From NCBI RefSeq assembly GCF_042429235.1, contig NZ_JBHMBA010000002.1: DNA of 64,000 nt. One strand, written 5' to 3'. The notes under the pieces were generated by a model. The model ran no database searches, had not been told where the DNA came from, and saw only the letters and a program-made list of their open reading frames with translations. This DNA comes from Arthrobacter_B citreus (lineage in GTDB: Bacteria; Actinomycetota; Actinomycetes; Actinomycetales; Micrococcaceae). The first letter of the stretch is position 1. Every line of letters starts with the position of its first letter. A program made the position numbers and the translations under genes. Shown in pieces: positions 25,956 to 34,386 of this stretch.

Positions 25956-26156
25956 GGGCTACGAAAACGGTAACGGGGTAGGGTCGCGCCGACGTAACTG
26001 TCCAACCCGCCGCTCGGGCATCCACAGGCGGATTCTCGGTCCCAGTAGCTTGTTCGAAGACCAGACACTCACGAATTCCATCCAACATGGGATGAAGTAT
26101 GACCTCTGACTGTCGCCGAGTCATCCACGCTGCTCAGCACGTCAGCCGGGGCTAAC

Positions 26157-26765
26157 CTAAATCCGGTTCGCGCAGGCGGGCCGCAGCACTGCCGCCGCCA
26201 GCCCGCCGGTCTCCTCGACAAACCTGCCCAGCCACTGCTTGGGGGAGAGGTCGGGATCCGAGGGCACCATGGTGAGCGCCGCCGTCGTGCACTGGCTGAT
26301 GTTGGTTTCAGCGCGCAGCAGGTGATAGCTGGAGGTGACCACAATGAGGTTGTCCCAGCCGTTGTCCGCGGCCAGGCGGGCGACGGCGCGTGCCTCGCCG
26401 CGGGTGGTCAGCGGTTCCGGGAAGAAGCAGGTCACCGCAGGGCTGGAAATGTAGTCGCAGTACATGTCGGTGATCCTGTTGCCGGGGGTATCCGTGGTGG
26501 AGAGCACCAGATCGTCGGCGTAGCCCTGATAGGACAGGTCCCGGCCCACCGGCAGGCGTTCAGAGGCAGCCCCGGCGAGCACCACAATGGCGTCCGCCTT
26601 GGCCGGTGTCTGCACCTGCGGATAGTAGAAGAGCATGGTGGCGGCAAACAGCCAGATCAGCGCGGCGGATACAACGGTGCTGACGGCGATATCGACGCTG
26701 CGCGGCACTCCACGCTGAAGCCGGACCACCAGGCGGTGCGGCAGGGCGCGGAGGGAAGCAAGCAT
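26157..26765 (-). CDS. YdcF-family (DUF218) membrane-anchored protein
   Basis: 202 residues. One N-terminal membrane helix (VSTVVSAALIWLFAATMLFY) and a DUF218/ElyC-like domain: ADAIVVLAGAASERLPVG, TRGEARAVARLAADNG, LIVVTSSYHLLRAE. The family is linked to envelope polysaccharide or cell-wall carbon metabolism but the reaction is unknown. Located at the right edge of the material separating coaD from yceD. Confidence 0.78.
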   Translation of the reverse strand: MLASLRALPHRLVVRLQRGVPRSVDIAVSTVVSAALIWLFAATMLFYYPQVQTPAKADAIVVLAGAASERLPVGRDLSYQGYADDLVLSTTDTPGNRITDMYCDYISSPAVTCFFPEPLTTRGEARAVARLAADNGWDNLIVVTSSYHLLRAETNISQCTTAALTMVPSDPDLSPKQWLGRFVEETGGLAAAVLRPACANRI

Positions 26766-26896
26766 CCCGACAGTTTATGCGAGCGGCGCCTTTCCGCGAG
26801 CCAGCAGGGGCCGGGGTAAACCCTCGGCGCCATGGCCTGTAAACTGGAATGAGCAGCCCGTGCCATGCCTCGACCTGAGGCTGGGTGGGGCGCAGT

Positions 26897-26926
26897 TTGA
26901 GAGAATCGGCCGTATCAGGCTAAGAT
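26897..26926 (+). promoter_or_regulatory. Promoter of the yceD-rpmF operon
   Basis: TTGAGA (26897-26902), an 18-base spacer and TAAGAT (26921-26926) form a good sigma-70-type promoter about 33 bases before the candidate start of yceD. Confidence 0.55.
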
Positions 26927-26958
26927 GATATGTCGGTCTATGTTCTACAGGAGTTCTC

Positions 26959-27564
26959 ATTAGCGTTCAGTCGCGGATTAATCCGGGTTCGTCGCCCTTG
27001 ACCATTAGTGTCAAGGATCTCGGGCGCAGCCCGGGAGTCATGCGGACTATGCATGAACATGTTCCGGCACCGAAGGACTTCGGTGTTGCGCTTATCGGCG
27101 TGCCGGAAGGATCAGATCTTGATCTGGACCTGAGGTTCGAAGCCGTGCACGAGGGGATTTTAGTATCCGGAACCGTCATCGCTCCCGTTCAGGGAGAATG
27201 CGGACGGTGCCTGAAGCCCATCGCGTACGACGAAGAAGTCGATGTGCAGGAACTCTTCTACTACGAGGACGCTGAGTCTTTCGGAACAGAAGAGGAAGAA
27301 GAGCAACACCGGATCGAGCGAGATGTCATCGATCTTGAGCCGGTTTTGCGGGACGCAGTGGTAACCACCCTGCCGTTCCAGCCGGTGTGCCGGGAGGACT
27401 GCGAAGGCCTTTGCTCCGAATGCGGAGCGCGCCTTGAGGAGGATCCGGGTCACCACCACCAAAGCGTGGATCCTCGCTGGGCAGCCCTCTCCGGGCTGGC
27501 TGGCAGCGCTGCAGACAATTCTGCGGCAACAAGTACAGAGTCAGACGAGAGAGAAGAGAGTTAG
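26959..27564 (+). CDS. yceD: YceD family protein (DUF177)
   Basis: About 201 residues if read from ATT at 26959, which has AGGAG five bases upstream; the first conventional codon is a TTG at 26998 (188 residues) without a ribosome-binding site. The conserved core SVKDLGRSPG, DLRFEAVHEGILVSGTV, CGRCLKPI and the zinc-like cluster CREDCEGLCSECGARL fit the DUF177 family. In many bacteria it is co-transcribed with rpmF and supports 23S rRNA accumulation. The gap to rpmF is two bases. Confidence 0.87.
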   Translation: MSVQSRINPGSSPLTISVKDLGRSPGVMRTMHEHVPAPKDFGVALIGVPEGSDLDLDLRFEAVHEGILVSGTVIAPVQGECGRCLKPIAYDEEVDVQELFYYEDAESFGTEEEEEQHRIERDVIDLEPVLRDAVVTTLPFQPVCREDCEGLCSECGARLEEDPGHHHQSVDPRWAALSGLAGSAADNSAATSTESDEREES

Positions 27565-27566
27565 TC

Positions 27567-27770
27567 GTGGCTGTTCCCAAGCGGAAAATGTCCCGCTCGA
27601 ATACGCGTGCACGCCGGTCCCAGTGGAAGGCAACTGCCCCCAACCTGGTGAAAACCGTTGAGAACGGCCGCGTTACCTACAGCCTGCCTCACCAGGCCAA
27701 GGTCGTGACCGACTCAGCTGGTACCGCGCTGTTCCTTGAATACAAGGGCCGCAAGGTAGCGGACGTCTAA
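27567..27770 (+). CDS. rpmF: 50S ribosomal protein L32, zinc-free form
   Basis: 67 residues beginning at GTG. MAVPKRKMSRSNTRARRSQW is the L32 N-terminus. The C-terminal half has no Cys at all, so the usual four-Cys zinc ribbon is missing (a C-minus paralogue). Such forms replace or coexist with zinc-binding L32 in actinobacteria, often in relation to zinc supply. Confidence 0.96.
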   Translation: MAVPKRKMSRSNTRARRSQWKATAPNLVKTVENGRVTYSLPHQAKVVTDSAGTALFLEYKGRKVADV

Positions 27771-27772
27771 AA

Positions 27773-27819
27773 CAGTATTCCTTTCCCGGTACGCCAGCCG
27801 GACCGGGATCTGAATACTG
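27773..27819 (+). promoter_or_regulatory. Long hairpin between rpmF and rnc
   Basis: CAGTATTC (27773-27780) pairs with GAATACTG (27812-27819), and inside it TCCCGGT (27784-27790) pairs with ACCGGGA (27802-27808); CTTTT follows. It could be a rho-independent terminator/attenuator, or a double-stranded target for the RNase III encoded immediately downstream. Confidence 0.6.
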
Positions 27820-27840
27820 CTTTTCGGGTCAAACCAAAAA

Positions 27841-28545
27841 GTGAAGAATACTGAAGAGCTTCTGAAGCGTCTCGGTGTCGATATCGACGCCGGGACGCTT
27901 CGTCTTGCCCTCACGCACCGCTCCTACGCTTACGAGCAGGGCGGCATCCCCACGAACGAACGCCTCGAGTTCCTGGGTGACTCCATCCTGGGCTTTTCCG
28001 TCACCGATGCGCTGTACCGGGACAACCCGGAGCTGTCCGAAGGCGAGCTGGCCAAGCGCCGCTCCGCCGTCGTCAGCACCCGCGCGCTGGCCGGAATTGC
28101 CCGCGAGCTTGAACTGGGCCAGTACATCCTGCTCGGCCAGGGAGAGAAACTCACCAACGGCAGGGACAAGGCGTCCATCCTTGCGGACACCACCGAAGCC
28201 CTGATCGGCGCCGTCTACCTGTGCCACGGGATCGAAACCGCGCGCGCCATGGTGATGCGCCTGATCGGTCCGCTGCTGCGCAACGCCGATGCCCTGGGCG
28301 CCGGCACCGACTGGAAGACCAGCATCCAGGAGATCGCAGCGGCCAAGAAGCTCGGCGACATCGAATACAAGGTCACCGGCTCCGGCCCTGACCATTCCCG
28401 CAGCTTTGTTGCCGTGCTCCACATCGGCGACAAGCCCTACGGCAGCGGCACCGGACACTCCAAGAAGGAAGCGGAGCAGGAAGCTGCCGCCGCCACCTGG
28501 AAGATGGTGCGCCCCGCCGGCAGCTCCGCGGCCGCCGGAGCCTAG
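27841..28545 (+). CDS. rnc: Ribonuclease III
   Basis: 234 residues from GTG. Cuts double-stranded RNA during rRNA and mRNA processing. The catalytic signature NERLEFLGDSILGF lies near residue 40, EALIGAVYL supplies the second acidic residues, and residues about 155-225 form a dsRNA-binding domain (DWKTSIQEIAAAK ... HSKKEAEQEAAAATW). Followed five bases later by mutM. Confidence 0.96.
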   Translation: MKNTEELLKRLGVDIDAGTLRLALTHRSYAYEQGGIPTNERLEFLGDSILGFSVTDALYRDNPELSEGELAKRRSAVVSTRALAGIARELELGQYILLGQGEKLTNGRDKASILADTTEALIGAVYLCHGIETARAMVMRLIGPLLRNADALGAGTDWKTSIQEIAAAKKLGDIEYKVTGSGPDHSRSFVAVLHIGDKPYGSGTGHSKKEAEQEAAAATWKMVRPAGSSAAAGA

Positions 28546-28549
28546 CTCC

Positions 28550-29551
28550 GTGCCCGAACTGCCCGAAGTGGAAGTGGTCCGCCGCGGACTGGCCTCATGG
28601 GTCCGCGGCCGGACCATTACCGGCGTTCAAATCCTTGACCCCCGCTCCGTGCGCCGCCATGCGGCCGGACCCGAGGACCTGCGCGGCAACCTCGAAGGCG
28701 CCGTGGTCACCGATGTGGCACGCCGTGGCAAGTTCCTGTGGATGCCGCTGGTCGAGGCCGCTGATCCTGGTTCTCCTGATTCCACTCCTCCGTCCTCCTC
28801 GGACGACGACGGCGTTCCCCGGCTCGCACTGATGGCCCACCTGGGCATGAGCGGGCAGCTGCTGATGGAAGATACGCACCTGCCTGACGAAAAACACCTC
28901 AAGGTCCGCCTCACCCTCAGCCCCGCGGTGTCCGGGGACGGAACCCCGATGCCGGCGGAGCTGCGGTTCGTGGACCAGCGCATTTTCGGCGGCGTCTTCC
29001 TCACCGACCTGCAGCCCACTCCCGACGGCGCCCCGGGCGGTCTGTCCGAGACGGGCCTGCCGCTGATACCTGAGGAAGCCGCGCACATTGCCCGTGATCC
29101 GCTGGATCCGGCATTCTCCTTTGAAGACTTTTACGTCCGGCTGCGCAAGCGGAAGACGGGTATCAAGCGTGCCCTGCTGGATCAGGGGCTGATCTCCGGG
29201 GTGGGCAACATCTATGCCGACGAAGCCCTGTGGGCCGCGAAACTGCACTTCGCCCGTCCCACCGACACCATGCGCCGGGCCGACGCCCTGCGGCTGGTGG
29301 ACTCCGCCCGCGATGTCATGACCCGTGCCCTGGCCGCCGGCGGCACCAGCTTCGACTCCCTCTACGTCAACGTCAACGGCGCCTCCGGATACTTCTCAAG
29401 ATCCCTGAACGCGTACGGCCGCGAGGGCGAACCGTGTCCCCGGTGTGCCGCGCTCGGACTCTCCACCCTGATCCGGCGCGACTCCTTCATGAACCGTTCC
29501 TCGTACAGCTGCCCGGTGTGCCAGCCCCGGCCGCGGAACGGCCGCTGGTAA
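28550..29551 (+). CDS. mutM: Formamidopyrimidine-DNA glycosylase
   Basis: 333 residues from GTG, giving the mature N-terminus PELPEVEVVRRGL whose Pro is the catalytic nucleophile and Glu the acid. Excises 8-oxoguanine and cleaves the strand. LMAHLGMSGQLL, the helix-two-turn-helix GLISGVGNIYADEALW and the C-terminal zinc finger CPRCAALG / YSCPVCQ are present. It has an insertion near residues 62-78 (SPDSTPPSSSDDDGVP) making it longer than usual. Confidence 0.95.
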   Translation: MPELPEVEVVRRGLASWVRGRTITGVQILDPRSVRRHAAGPEDLRGNLEGAVVTDVARRGKFLWMPLVEAADPGSPDSTPPSSSDDDGVPRLALMAHLGMSGQLLMEDTHLPDEKHLKVRLTLSPAVSGDGTPMPAELRFVDQRIFGGVFLTDLQPTPDGAPGGLSETGLPLIPEEAAHIARDPLDPAFSFEDFYVRLRKRKTGIKRALLDQGLISGVGNIYADEALWAAKLHFARPTDTMRRADALRLVDSARDVMTRALAAGGTSFDSLYVNVNGASGYFSRSLNAYGREGEPCPRCAALGLSTLIRRDSFMNRSSYSCPVCQPRPRNGRW

Positions 29552-29623
29552 GGCACTGTGCCTTCCGTCGGGCAGGCCCGGCGTCCCCGGCTGGGATTGG
29601 CCCGGCTGAGCTTCCAATCTTTT

Positions 29624-29742
29624 GTGCAGATCACGGGCCTTCCCGGAATCCGTTGTGCAGATCAGGGGCCTAAAACGCGGAATTCGTCGTTCTTGGTCCC
29701 GTGATCTGCACGAAGGATTTATTTTGGGCCCGCGATCTGCAC
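29624..29742. repeat. Cluster of four GTGCAGATC repeat units
   Basis: Two forward copies (GTGCAGATCACGGGCC at 29624-29639; GTGCAGATCAGGGGCC at 29655-29670) are followed by two inverted copies (GGTCCCGTGATCTGCAC at 29695-29711; GGGCCCGCGATCTGCAC at 29726-29742). The arrangement can fold into a cruciform. It has no coding frame and looks like a dispersed intergenic repeat. Confidence 0.75.
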
Positions 29743-29765
29743 GATAGATCCCCGGGTGAAGGGTC

Positions 29766-29797
29766 GCTCCTGATGGCCTGAACCGTCCGTCAGGAGC
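29766..29797. terminator. Hairpin between convergent mutM and hydrolase genes
   Basis: GCTCCTGA (29766-29773) pairs with TCAGGAGC (29790-29797), the right arm overlapping the stop codon of the leftward hydrolase gene. A bidirectional terminator is likely. Confidence 0.5.
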
Positions 29798-30608
29798 GGC
29801 CAAGCTCCTCGAGGACACCGTCGGTGAAGGGAGGCCAGACCTCGGCCGCCCAGGGGCCAAAGTCGCGGTCCGTGAGCGCCACGGCTGCGGCTCCGGCTTC
29901 CGGGTCGACCCACAGGAAGGTTCCGGACTGGCCGAAGTGGCCGAACGTCCGGGGGGAGCTGTTGGCGCCGGTCCAGTGCGGTGACTTGGAGTTGCGGATT
30001 TCGAAGCCCAGGCCCCAGTCGTTCTCCTTCTGCCGGCCGAAGCCGGGCAGCACACCGGACAGTCCCGGGAACACCACTGTGGTTGCCTCGGCCAGCCGTC
30101 CGGGTGCGGTCAACACCGGCTGCTGCAGCTCGGCGGCAAACCGGCTCAAATCGGCGACCGTGGAGACGGCGCCGGCGGCGGGCGATCCTTCGAGCGCGGT
30201 GGAGGTCATGCCCAGGGGAGCGAGGACGCCCTCGCGCAGATAATCGGCCATGGAAATGCCGGTGGCCTCTTCCAGCGTTTCCCCGAGCACCTCAAATCCG
30301 GCGTTGGAATACAGGCGCCGGGTTCCGGGCTCGTACCGCACGGTGCGTTCGGCGAAGTCGTAGCCTGCACTGTGCGCCAGCAGGTGCCGCACCGTGGAGC
30401 CTTCCGGCCCGGCGGGCTGGTCCAGCTCCAGTGCTCCTTCGTCCAGTGCCACCAGCATGCTGTAGGCGGTCAGGAGCTTGGTCACCGATGCCAGCGGATA
30501 GCGCCGCTCAAGATCGCCCGACGTCCCGGCCACACTGCCATCCGCCAGCACGACGGCGGCGGAGGCGTGCTCGACCGGCCAGTTTTCGGTTGCCTTGACG
30601 CTGTCCAT
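29790..30608 (-). CDS. Serine beta-lactamase-like hydrolase
   Basis: 272 residues. Class C beta-lactamase/esterase fold: SxxK in ASVTKLLTAYSM, Tyr-x-Asn in RRLYSNAGFEVLG and a third motif HFGQSGTF. No signal peptide is visible, so it is probably cytoplasmic and acts as an esterase or peptidase of unknown substrate rather than as an antibiotic-resistance enzyme. About 110 bases downstream of the ole cluster, same direction. Confidence 0.83.
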   Translation of the reverse strand: MDSVKATENWPVEHASAAVVLADGSVAGTSGDLERRYPLASVTKLLTAYSMLVALDEGALELDQPAGPEGSTVRHLLAHSAGYDFAERTVRYEPGTRRLYSNAGFEVLGETLEEATGISMADYLREGVLAPLGMTSTALEGSPAAGAVSTVADLSRFAAELQQPVLTAPGRLAEATTVVFPGLSGVLPGFGRQKENDWGLGFEIRNSKSPHWTGANSSPRTFGHFGQSGTFLWVDPEAGAAAVALTDRDFGPWAAEVWPPFTDGVLEELGRS

Positions 30609-30715
30609 GAAGTTCCTCTGCAGTAAATCGAAGGGTAACGAAGAAGGTCCGGCCCGAAATCCCAGGGCCCGAAAGCTCAGGGCCTGAGCCCAGGGCCCGG
30701 GACGGGCCCGAGGGG

Positions 30716-31753
30716 CTAGGCCGCGCTGCCGCCGTAGTGCGCTGCGAGCCGGCGCATGCCATCCTCCACCGTAACCTCCGGCGTCCAGTCCAGCACTTCA
30801 CGGGTGCGGCGCTGGTCAAACCAGTGCGAGGTGGACAGCTGCTCGGCCAGGAACCGGGTCATCGGCGGCTCGTCGTGCACCAGTCCGCGGGTGCCGGCGG
30901 TCAGCCAGGCGCGTTCAATCACGGATCCGGCGCCGCGGGCCAGCCAGCCCGGAACGCTCCATGCCGGAGCGGAAACCCCGGCGGAGGCGCAAATGCCGGC
31001 AAGCAGCTCGCCCACCGGACGCGGCTGGCCGTTGGTCACCACCAGAGCCTGCCCGTGGGCATGGTCCATCCGCTCCAGGCCGCGGACAATCGCCGCGGCG
31101 GCGTTGCTGATGTAGGTCGTGTCGATCAGGGCGGTCCCGCCGTCCAGCAGCGGCAGCCGTCCGGAACGGGCGCGGTCGATCACGCGCTCCACCAGCTGGG
31201 TGTCACCGGGACCCCAGACGATGTGCGGACGGATGGCCCCCACCCGGAAAACGGGGGAGTCCTCGGCCAGGGCGAGCAGTTCGGCGGCGGCCTTGGACCG
31301 GGCATAGAAGCCGCGCGCCCGGTCAGGATCGGCGGTGCCGGCGTCAGCCCCGGCGATCGGTTCACCGAAGTGCGCGGCCGACGGCGAGGACACGAACACA
31401 AAGTCCCGCACACCCGCTGCCTTGGCCGCGTTGATCAGCGTGCGGGTTCCGGTGATGTTGGTGTCAACGAAGTCCTGCCACTGGCCGGTGAAGGAGACCT
31501 TCGCGGCCAGGTGGATGACGGCGTCCATCCCCTCGGCGGCGCGGGCGACGGCCGCGGGGTCGGAGACGGATCCCGCAACCGATTCGAACGCCGAACCGGC
31601 GGATGGCTGGTCGGAGGGCGACGACGGCATGGGGGTGCGCTGCAGGGTGCGCACCTTGTGTCCCTTGTCGGCCAGCAGCTGGGCCACGGCCCCGCCGAGC
31701 AGTCCGCTGGCGCCGGTCACGAGGACGCGGCGGGGAGCTTCGACGGCGTTCAC
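30716..31753 (-). CDS. oleD: OleD, 2-alkyl-3-ketoalkanoate reductase
   Basis: 345 residues, extended short-chain dehydrogenase. NAD(P)-binding VLVTGASGLLGGAVAQLLAD at the N-terminus, and the catalytic Tyr-x-x-x-Lys in FYARSKAAAELL with Ser upstream (VFVSSPSAAHFG). Reduces the beta-keto acid made by OleA to a beta-hydroxy acid for olefin synthesis. It overlaps the oleBC gene (GTGA), third gene of the oleA-oleBC-oleD operon. Confidence 0.88.
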   Translation of the reverse strand: MNAVEAPRRVLVTGASGLLGGAVAQLLADKGHKVRTLQRTPMPSSPSDQPSAGSAFESVAGSVSDPAAVARAAEGMDAVIHLAAKVSFTGQWQDFVDTNITGTRTLINAAKAAGVRDFVFVSSPSAAHFGEPIAGADAGTADPDRARGFYARSKAAAELLALAEDSPVFRVGAIRPHIVWGPGDTQLVERVIDRARSGRLPLLDGGTALIDTTYISNAAAAIVRGLERMDHAHGQALVVTNGQPRPVGELLAGICASAGVSAPAWSVPGWLARGAGSVIERAWLTAGTRGLVHDEPPMTRFLAEQLSTSHWFDQRRTREVLDWTPEVTVEDGMRRLAAHYGGSAA

Positions 31754-34386
31754 TTGCGTCCGCCTGTCCCGGGAACCCGCGCCCGTCCGCCGGCCAGCAC
31801 CTGCTCGGCCCAGCCCGCCAGGGCGGTCCTGTCGATCTTGGAGTTGTGCCGGATATCGGTGGGCATCGCGGGCAGGACCAGCACGGCGGCCAGGTCCAGT
31901 CCGGCTCCGGCGGAGACCGCGGCGCGCACGGCGGCGGTCAGCTCCGGCGCTGCGGTGCCGGCACGATGCACCGGCTCCTGGAGTTCGAGCACAGCCACCG
32001 GAACCTGGGTTCCGGCCGGGCCCACGCCAACCACGGCGGCGCGTCCGACTCCGGCCACGGACTCCGCGGCCTGCTCGCCGGCCACCGGGGTGACCACGCC
32101 GTCGGGAGTGGTGAGGATGTGGCCGAGCCGGCCTTCAACCCACAGCCTGCCCTCCTCATCCAGGTGTCCGACGTCGCCGGTGCGGTGCCAGCCGGGCAGG
32201 GACGAGCTCTTGGCTTCGGTGATCCACAGCCGGTCGTAGCGGTCCTTGACGTGCGGGGCGGAGACCAGGATTTCCCCGGTCAGGCCGGGGGTGTCCAGCG
32301 CGGTGTCGCCGACGCTGCCGTCCGGGGACAGCGCGGCAATCGCCACCAGGGCGCCCGATACGGGCGTGCCGACGCAGACGCCGTTTCCGGCACCGGCGGC
32401 GCGGATCCCGTCCAGGCTGATGTCAGTGATGGGCAGGGCCTCGGTCATGCCGTAGGGAGTGTGCAGCTCGGCGTTGGGAGCCAGGGCTGAGACCCGGGCC
32501 AGCAGCGGTTCCGGAATGGGCGCGCCGGCCGAGAGCAGCAGTTCCACCCGGGCCAGCGCCTTGCGCTGGTCGGGCTCGAGACCCGCTGACGTGGCCAGCA
32601 CATTGACCAGGGCAGCGGGAGAGGCAAACACCGTGGTGGCGCCGACGGCGGCCGCGGCATCGGCCAGGGCCGAGGCAGTCAGGGTGCGCGGCGATGTGAC
32701 GTCCATGTCCGGCGTGACGGAGGTGGCGCCCAATGCCGGTCCGAGCAGCGCAAACGGAGCGAAGCCGGCGACCAGCGAGGTTCCGGCCTGCAGGTTGTAC
32801 GTGTTCTTGAGTGCATCGCGCATGGCGGTGAGCTGCCGGTGGGTGTACACAACGCCCTTGGCCGGCCCGGTGGAGCCGGAGGTGAACAGCACGGCGGCGT
32901 CGGCGTCGGGGTCCTCCGGCTGCCACGGCAGCTCGGCGTTTTCGCCGGCCGCGATCAGCTCGGGCACTGAGTGCTTTACGCCCAGCAGCCGCGCCTTCGC
33001 GGGCGGAAGGGTCTGGGCACTGATCCGGATGCCCGGCCAGCCGAAGATCCGCGCACCGGTCAGCGCACGTTCAATGCCGATGATGAACTTGGGGCCGGCG
33101 CCCTTGATGGCACGGCTCATTCCCTTGGTTCCCAGCCCGGCGTCGGCCACCACAATCACGGCGCCAAGCCGCAGGCAGGCGTAAATCAGCGAGGTCAGTT
33201 CAATGCCCGGGGGCACAAGCAGGTTCACGCGGTCCCCGGGGCGCACGCCGGCGGCGGACAGCCCGGCAGCCAGCCGGTTCACGCGGCTGGCCAGTTCGGT
33301 CCAGGACAGAGTGGCGGGAGCAGCGCCCGCCGGTGCGCCCAGCGGTGCCATGTCGACGACGGCGGGGGAGCTGTCGCCGTCGCGCTCGTCCAGTTCAGCC
33401 AGCATGGGCCGGAAGATGGACAGGCCGGCCGCGGCGCGGCCGCGCAGTTCGGTGTTCTCGGTGTGCGGACCGCTGCGCAGCCAGTCAAAGACCGGCGCGG
33501 TGATGTCCACGTCTTCGGGCAGCAGGTGGCTGGCGCCTTCGAAGCGGTGCACATCAGCATGCGGGAGGCGGTCCATCAGGTCCCGCAGGTAGCGGTCGGA
33601 GAACACCGGATCCTTGGGTCCCCACAGCATCAGCGCGGGCACATTCAGCCGCCGGATGCCCTCGGCCACCCGGTTCAGGGTGCGCCAGCTCGGATGGGTG
33701 GGCTCGGCCGGGATGTCGGCGACAAAGTTGGCGACGCCCTGCCGGCGGGCGGCGCCGCGGTAGGGAATGGCGAAGGCGGCCCGCACGTCCTTGGCCAGCG
33801 CGGGCTGGGCCAGGGAGTGGGTGACGCGGATAAATGTATCGGTGGTCTTTGTTCCCCACCCGTGGACGGCCGGATGCAGGGCCAGGCGCAGGGCCGGCGG
33901 AAGGCTGAAGCCGGCCGGATGCACCGCGGTGTTGGTCAGGATGACGCCGTCGAGCTGGCTGCGGTGCCGCAGCGCCCAGCCCAGCGAAATGATTCCTCCC
34001 CAGTCGTGGCCCACGGTCACGACCTTGCCGGTCAGGCCCATCGCCTGCGTCAGGTCACCGAGGTCGGTGATGCGGTCTTCGAGGCGGCGAAAGGCGCCGG
34101 TGCGGGCGGAGAAACCCATGTCCAGCTGGTCGACGGCGACAACCCGCCAGGGCTGTTCAGCGGTGGACCCGGCGGCGAGCAGGCTGCGCCACAGATAGGA
34201 CCAGGTGGGGTTGCCGTGCACACAAAGCAGGGTGCCGGCCGGTTCCACGCCCCGGGCCTCGAGGTCCGGACCATTGTCGAGCACGTGCCATTTATGCACG
34301 GTCCCGGGACGGTCAACGGCCGCCGTCGAGGGCGCCTGAACAAAGGAGGACCAGGATTCCGGCACACCGGGCCACAGCTCGGTCAC
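31750..34386 (-). CDS. oleBC: OleBC fusion: beta-lactone decarboxylase / beta-lactone synthetase
   Basis: 878 residues with two enzymes. Residues about 1-310: haloalkane-dehalogenase-like alpha/beta hydrolase (OleB) with LLCVHGNPTWSYLWR and the nucleophile Asp in VGHDWGGIISLGWAL. Residues about 330-870: AMP-binding adenylation domain (OleC) with LFTSGSTGPAKGVVYTH, PYGMTEALPI and the TGDVGHLDEEGRLWV hinge. OleC makes a beta-lactone from the beta-hydroxy acid; OleB removes CO2 to give a cis-olefin. The fused form is known from Micrococcus luteus and relatives. Overlaps oleA by four bases. Confidence 0.9.
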   Translation of the reverse strand: MTELWPGVPESWSSFVQAPSTAAVDRPGTVHKWHVLDNGPDLEARGVEPAGTLLCVHGNPTWSYLWRSLLAAGSTAEQPWRVVAVDQLDMGFSARTGAFRRLEDRITDLGDLTQAMGLTGKVVTVGHDWGGIISLGWALRHRSQLDGVILTNTAVHPAGFSLPPALRLALHPAVHGWGTKTTDTFIRVTHSLAQPALAKDVRAAFAIPYRGAARRQGVANFVADIPAEPTHPSWRTLNRVAEGIRRLNVPALMLWGPKDPVFSDRYLRDLMDRLPHADVHRFEGASHLLPEDVDITAPVFDWLRSGPHTENTELRGRAAAGLSIFRPMLAELDERDGDSSPAVVDMAPLGAPAGAAPATLSWTELASRVNRLAAGLSAAGVRPGDRVNLLVPPGIELTSLIYACLRLGAVIVVADAGLGTKGMSRAIKGAGPKFIIGIERALTGARIFGWPGIRISAQTLPPAKARLLGVKHSVPELIAAGENAELPWQPEDPDADAAVLFTSGSTGPAKGVVYTHRQLTAMRDALKNTYNLQAGTSLVAGFAPFALLGPALGATSVTPDMDVTSPRTLTASALADAAAAVGATTVFASPAALVNVLATSAGLEPDQRKALARVELLLSAGAPIPEPLLARVSALAPNAELHTPYGMTEALPITDISLDGIRAAGAGNGVCVGTPVSGALVAIAALSPDGSVGDTALDTPGLTGEILVSAPHVKDRYDRLWITEAKSSSLPGWHRTGDVGHLDEEGRLWVEGRLGHILTTPDGVVTPVAGEQAAESVAGVGRAAVVGVGPAGTQVPVAVLELQEPVHRAGTAAPELTAAVRAAVSAGAGLDLAAVLVLPAMPTDIRHNSKIDRTALAGWAEQVLAGGRARVPGTGGRK

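Larger units (their letters stand above)
24500..25960 (-). mobile_element. IS110-group insertion sequence with leader RNA
   Basis: Minus-strand element: a long non-coding left end, one transposase and a very short right end (about 20-25 bases after the stop), the layout of the IS110 group rather than the IS1111 group. No terminal inverted repeats are visible, as expected. The right limit is placed by the 10-base identity described for the candidate bridge RNA; the left limit is uncertain and may lie up to about 26150. Confidence 0.6.
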
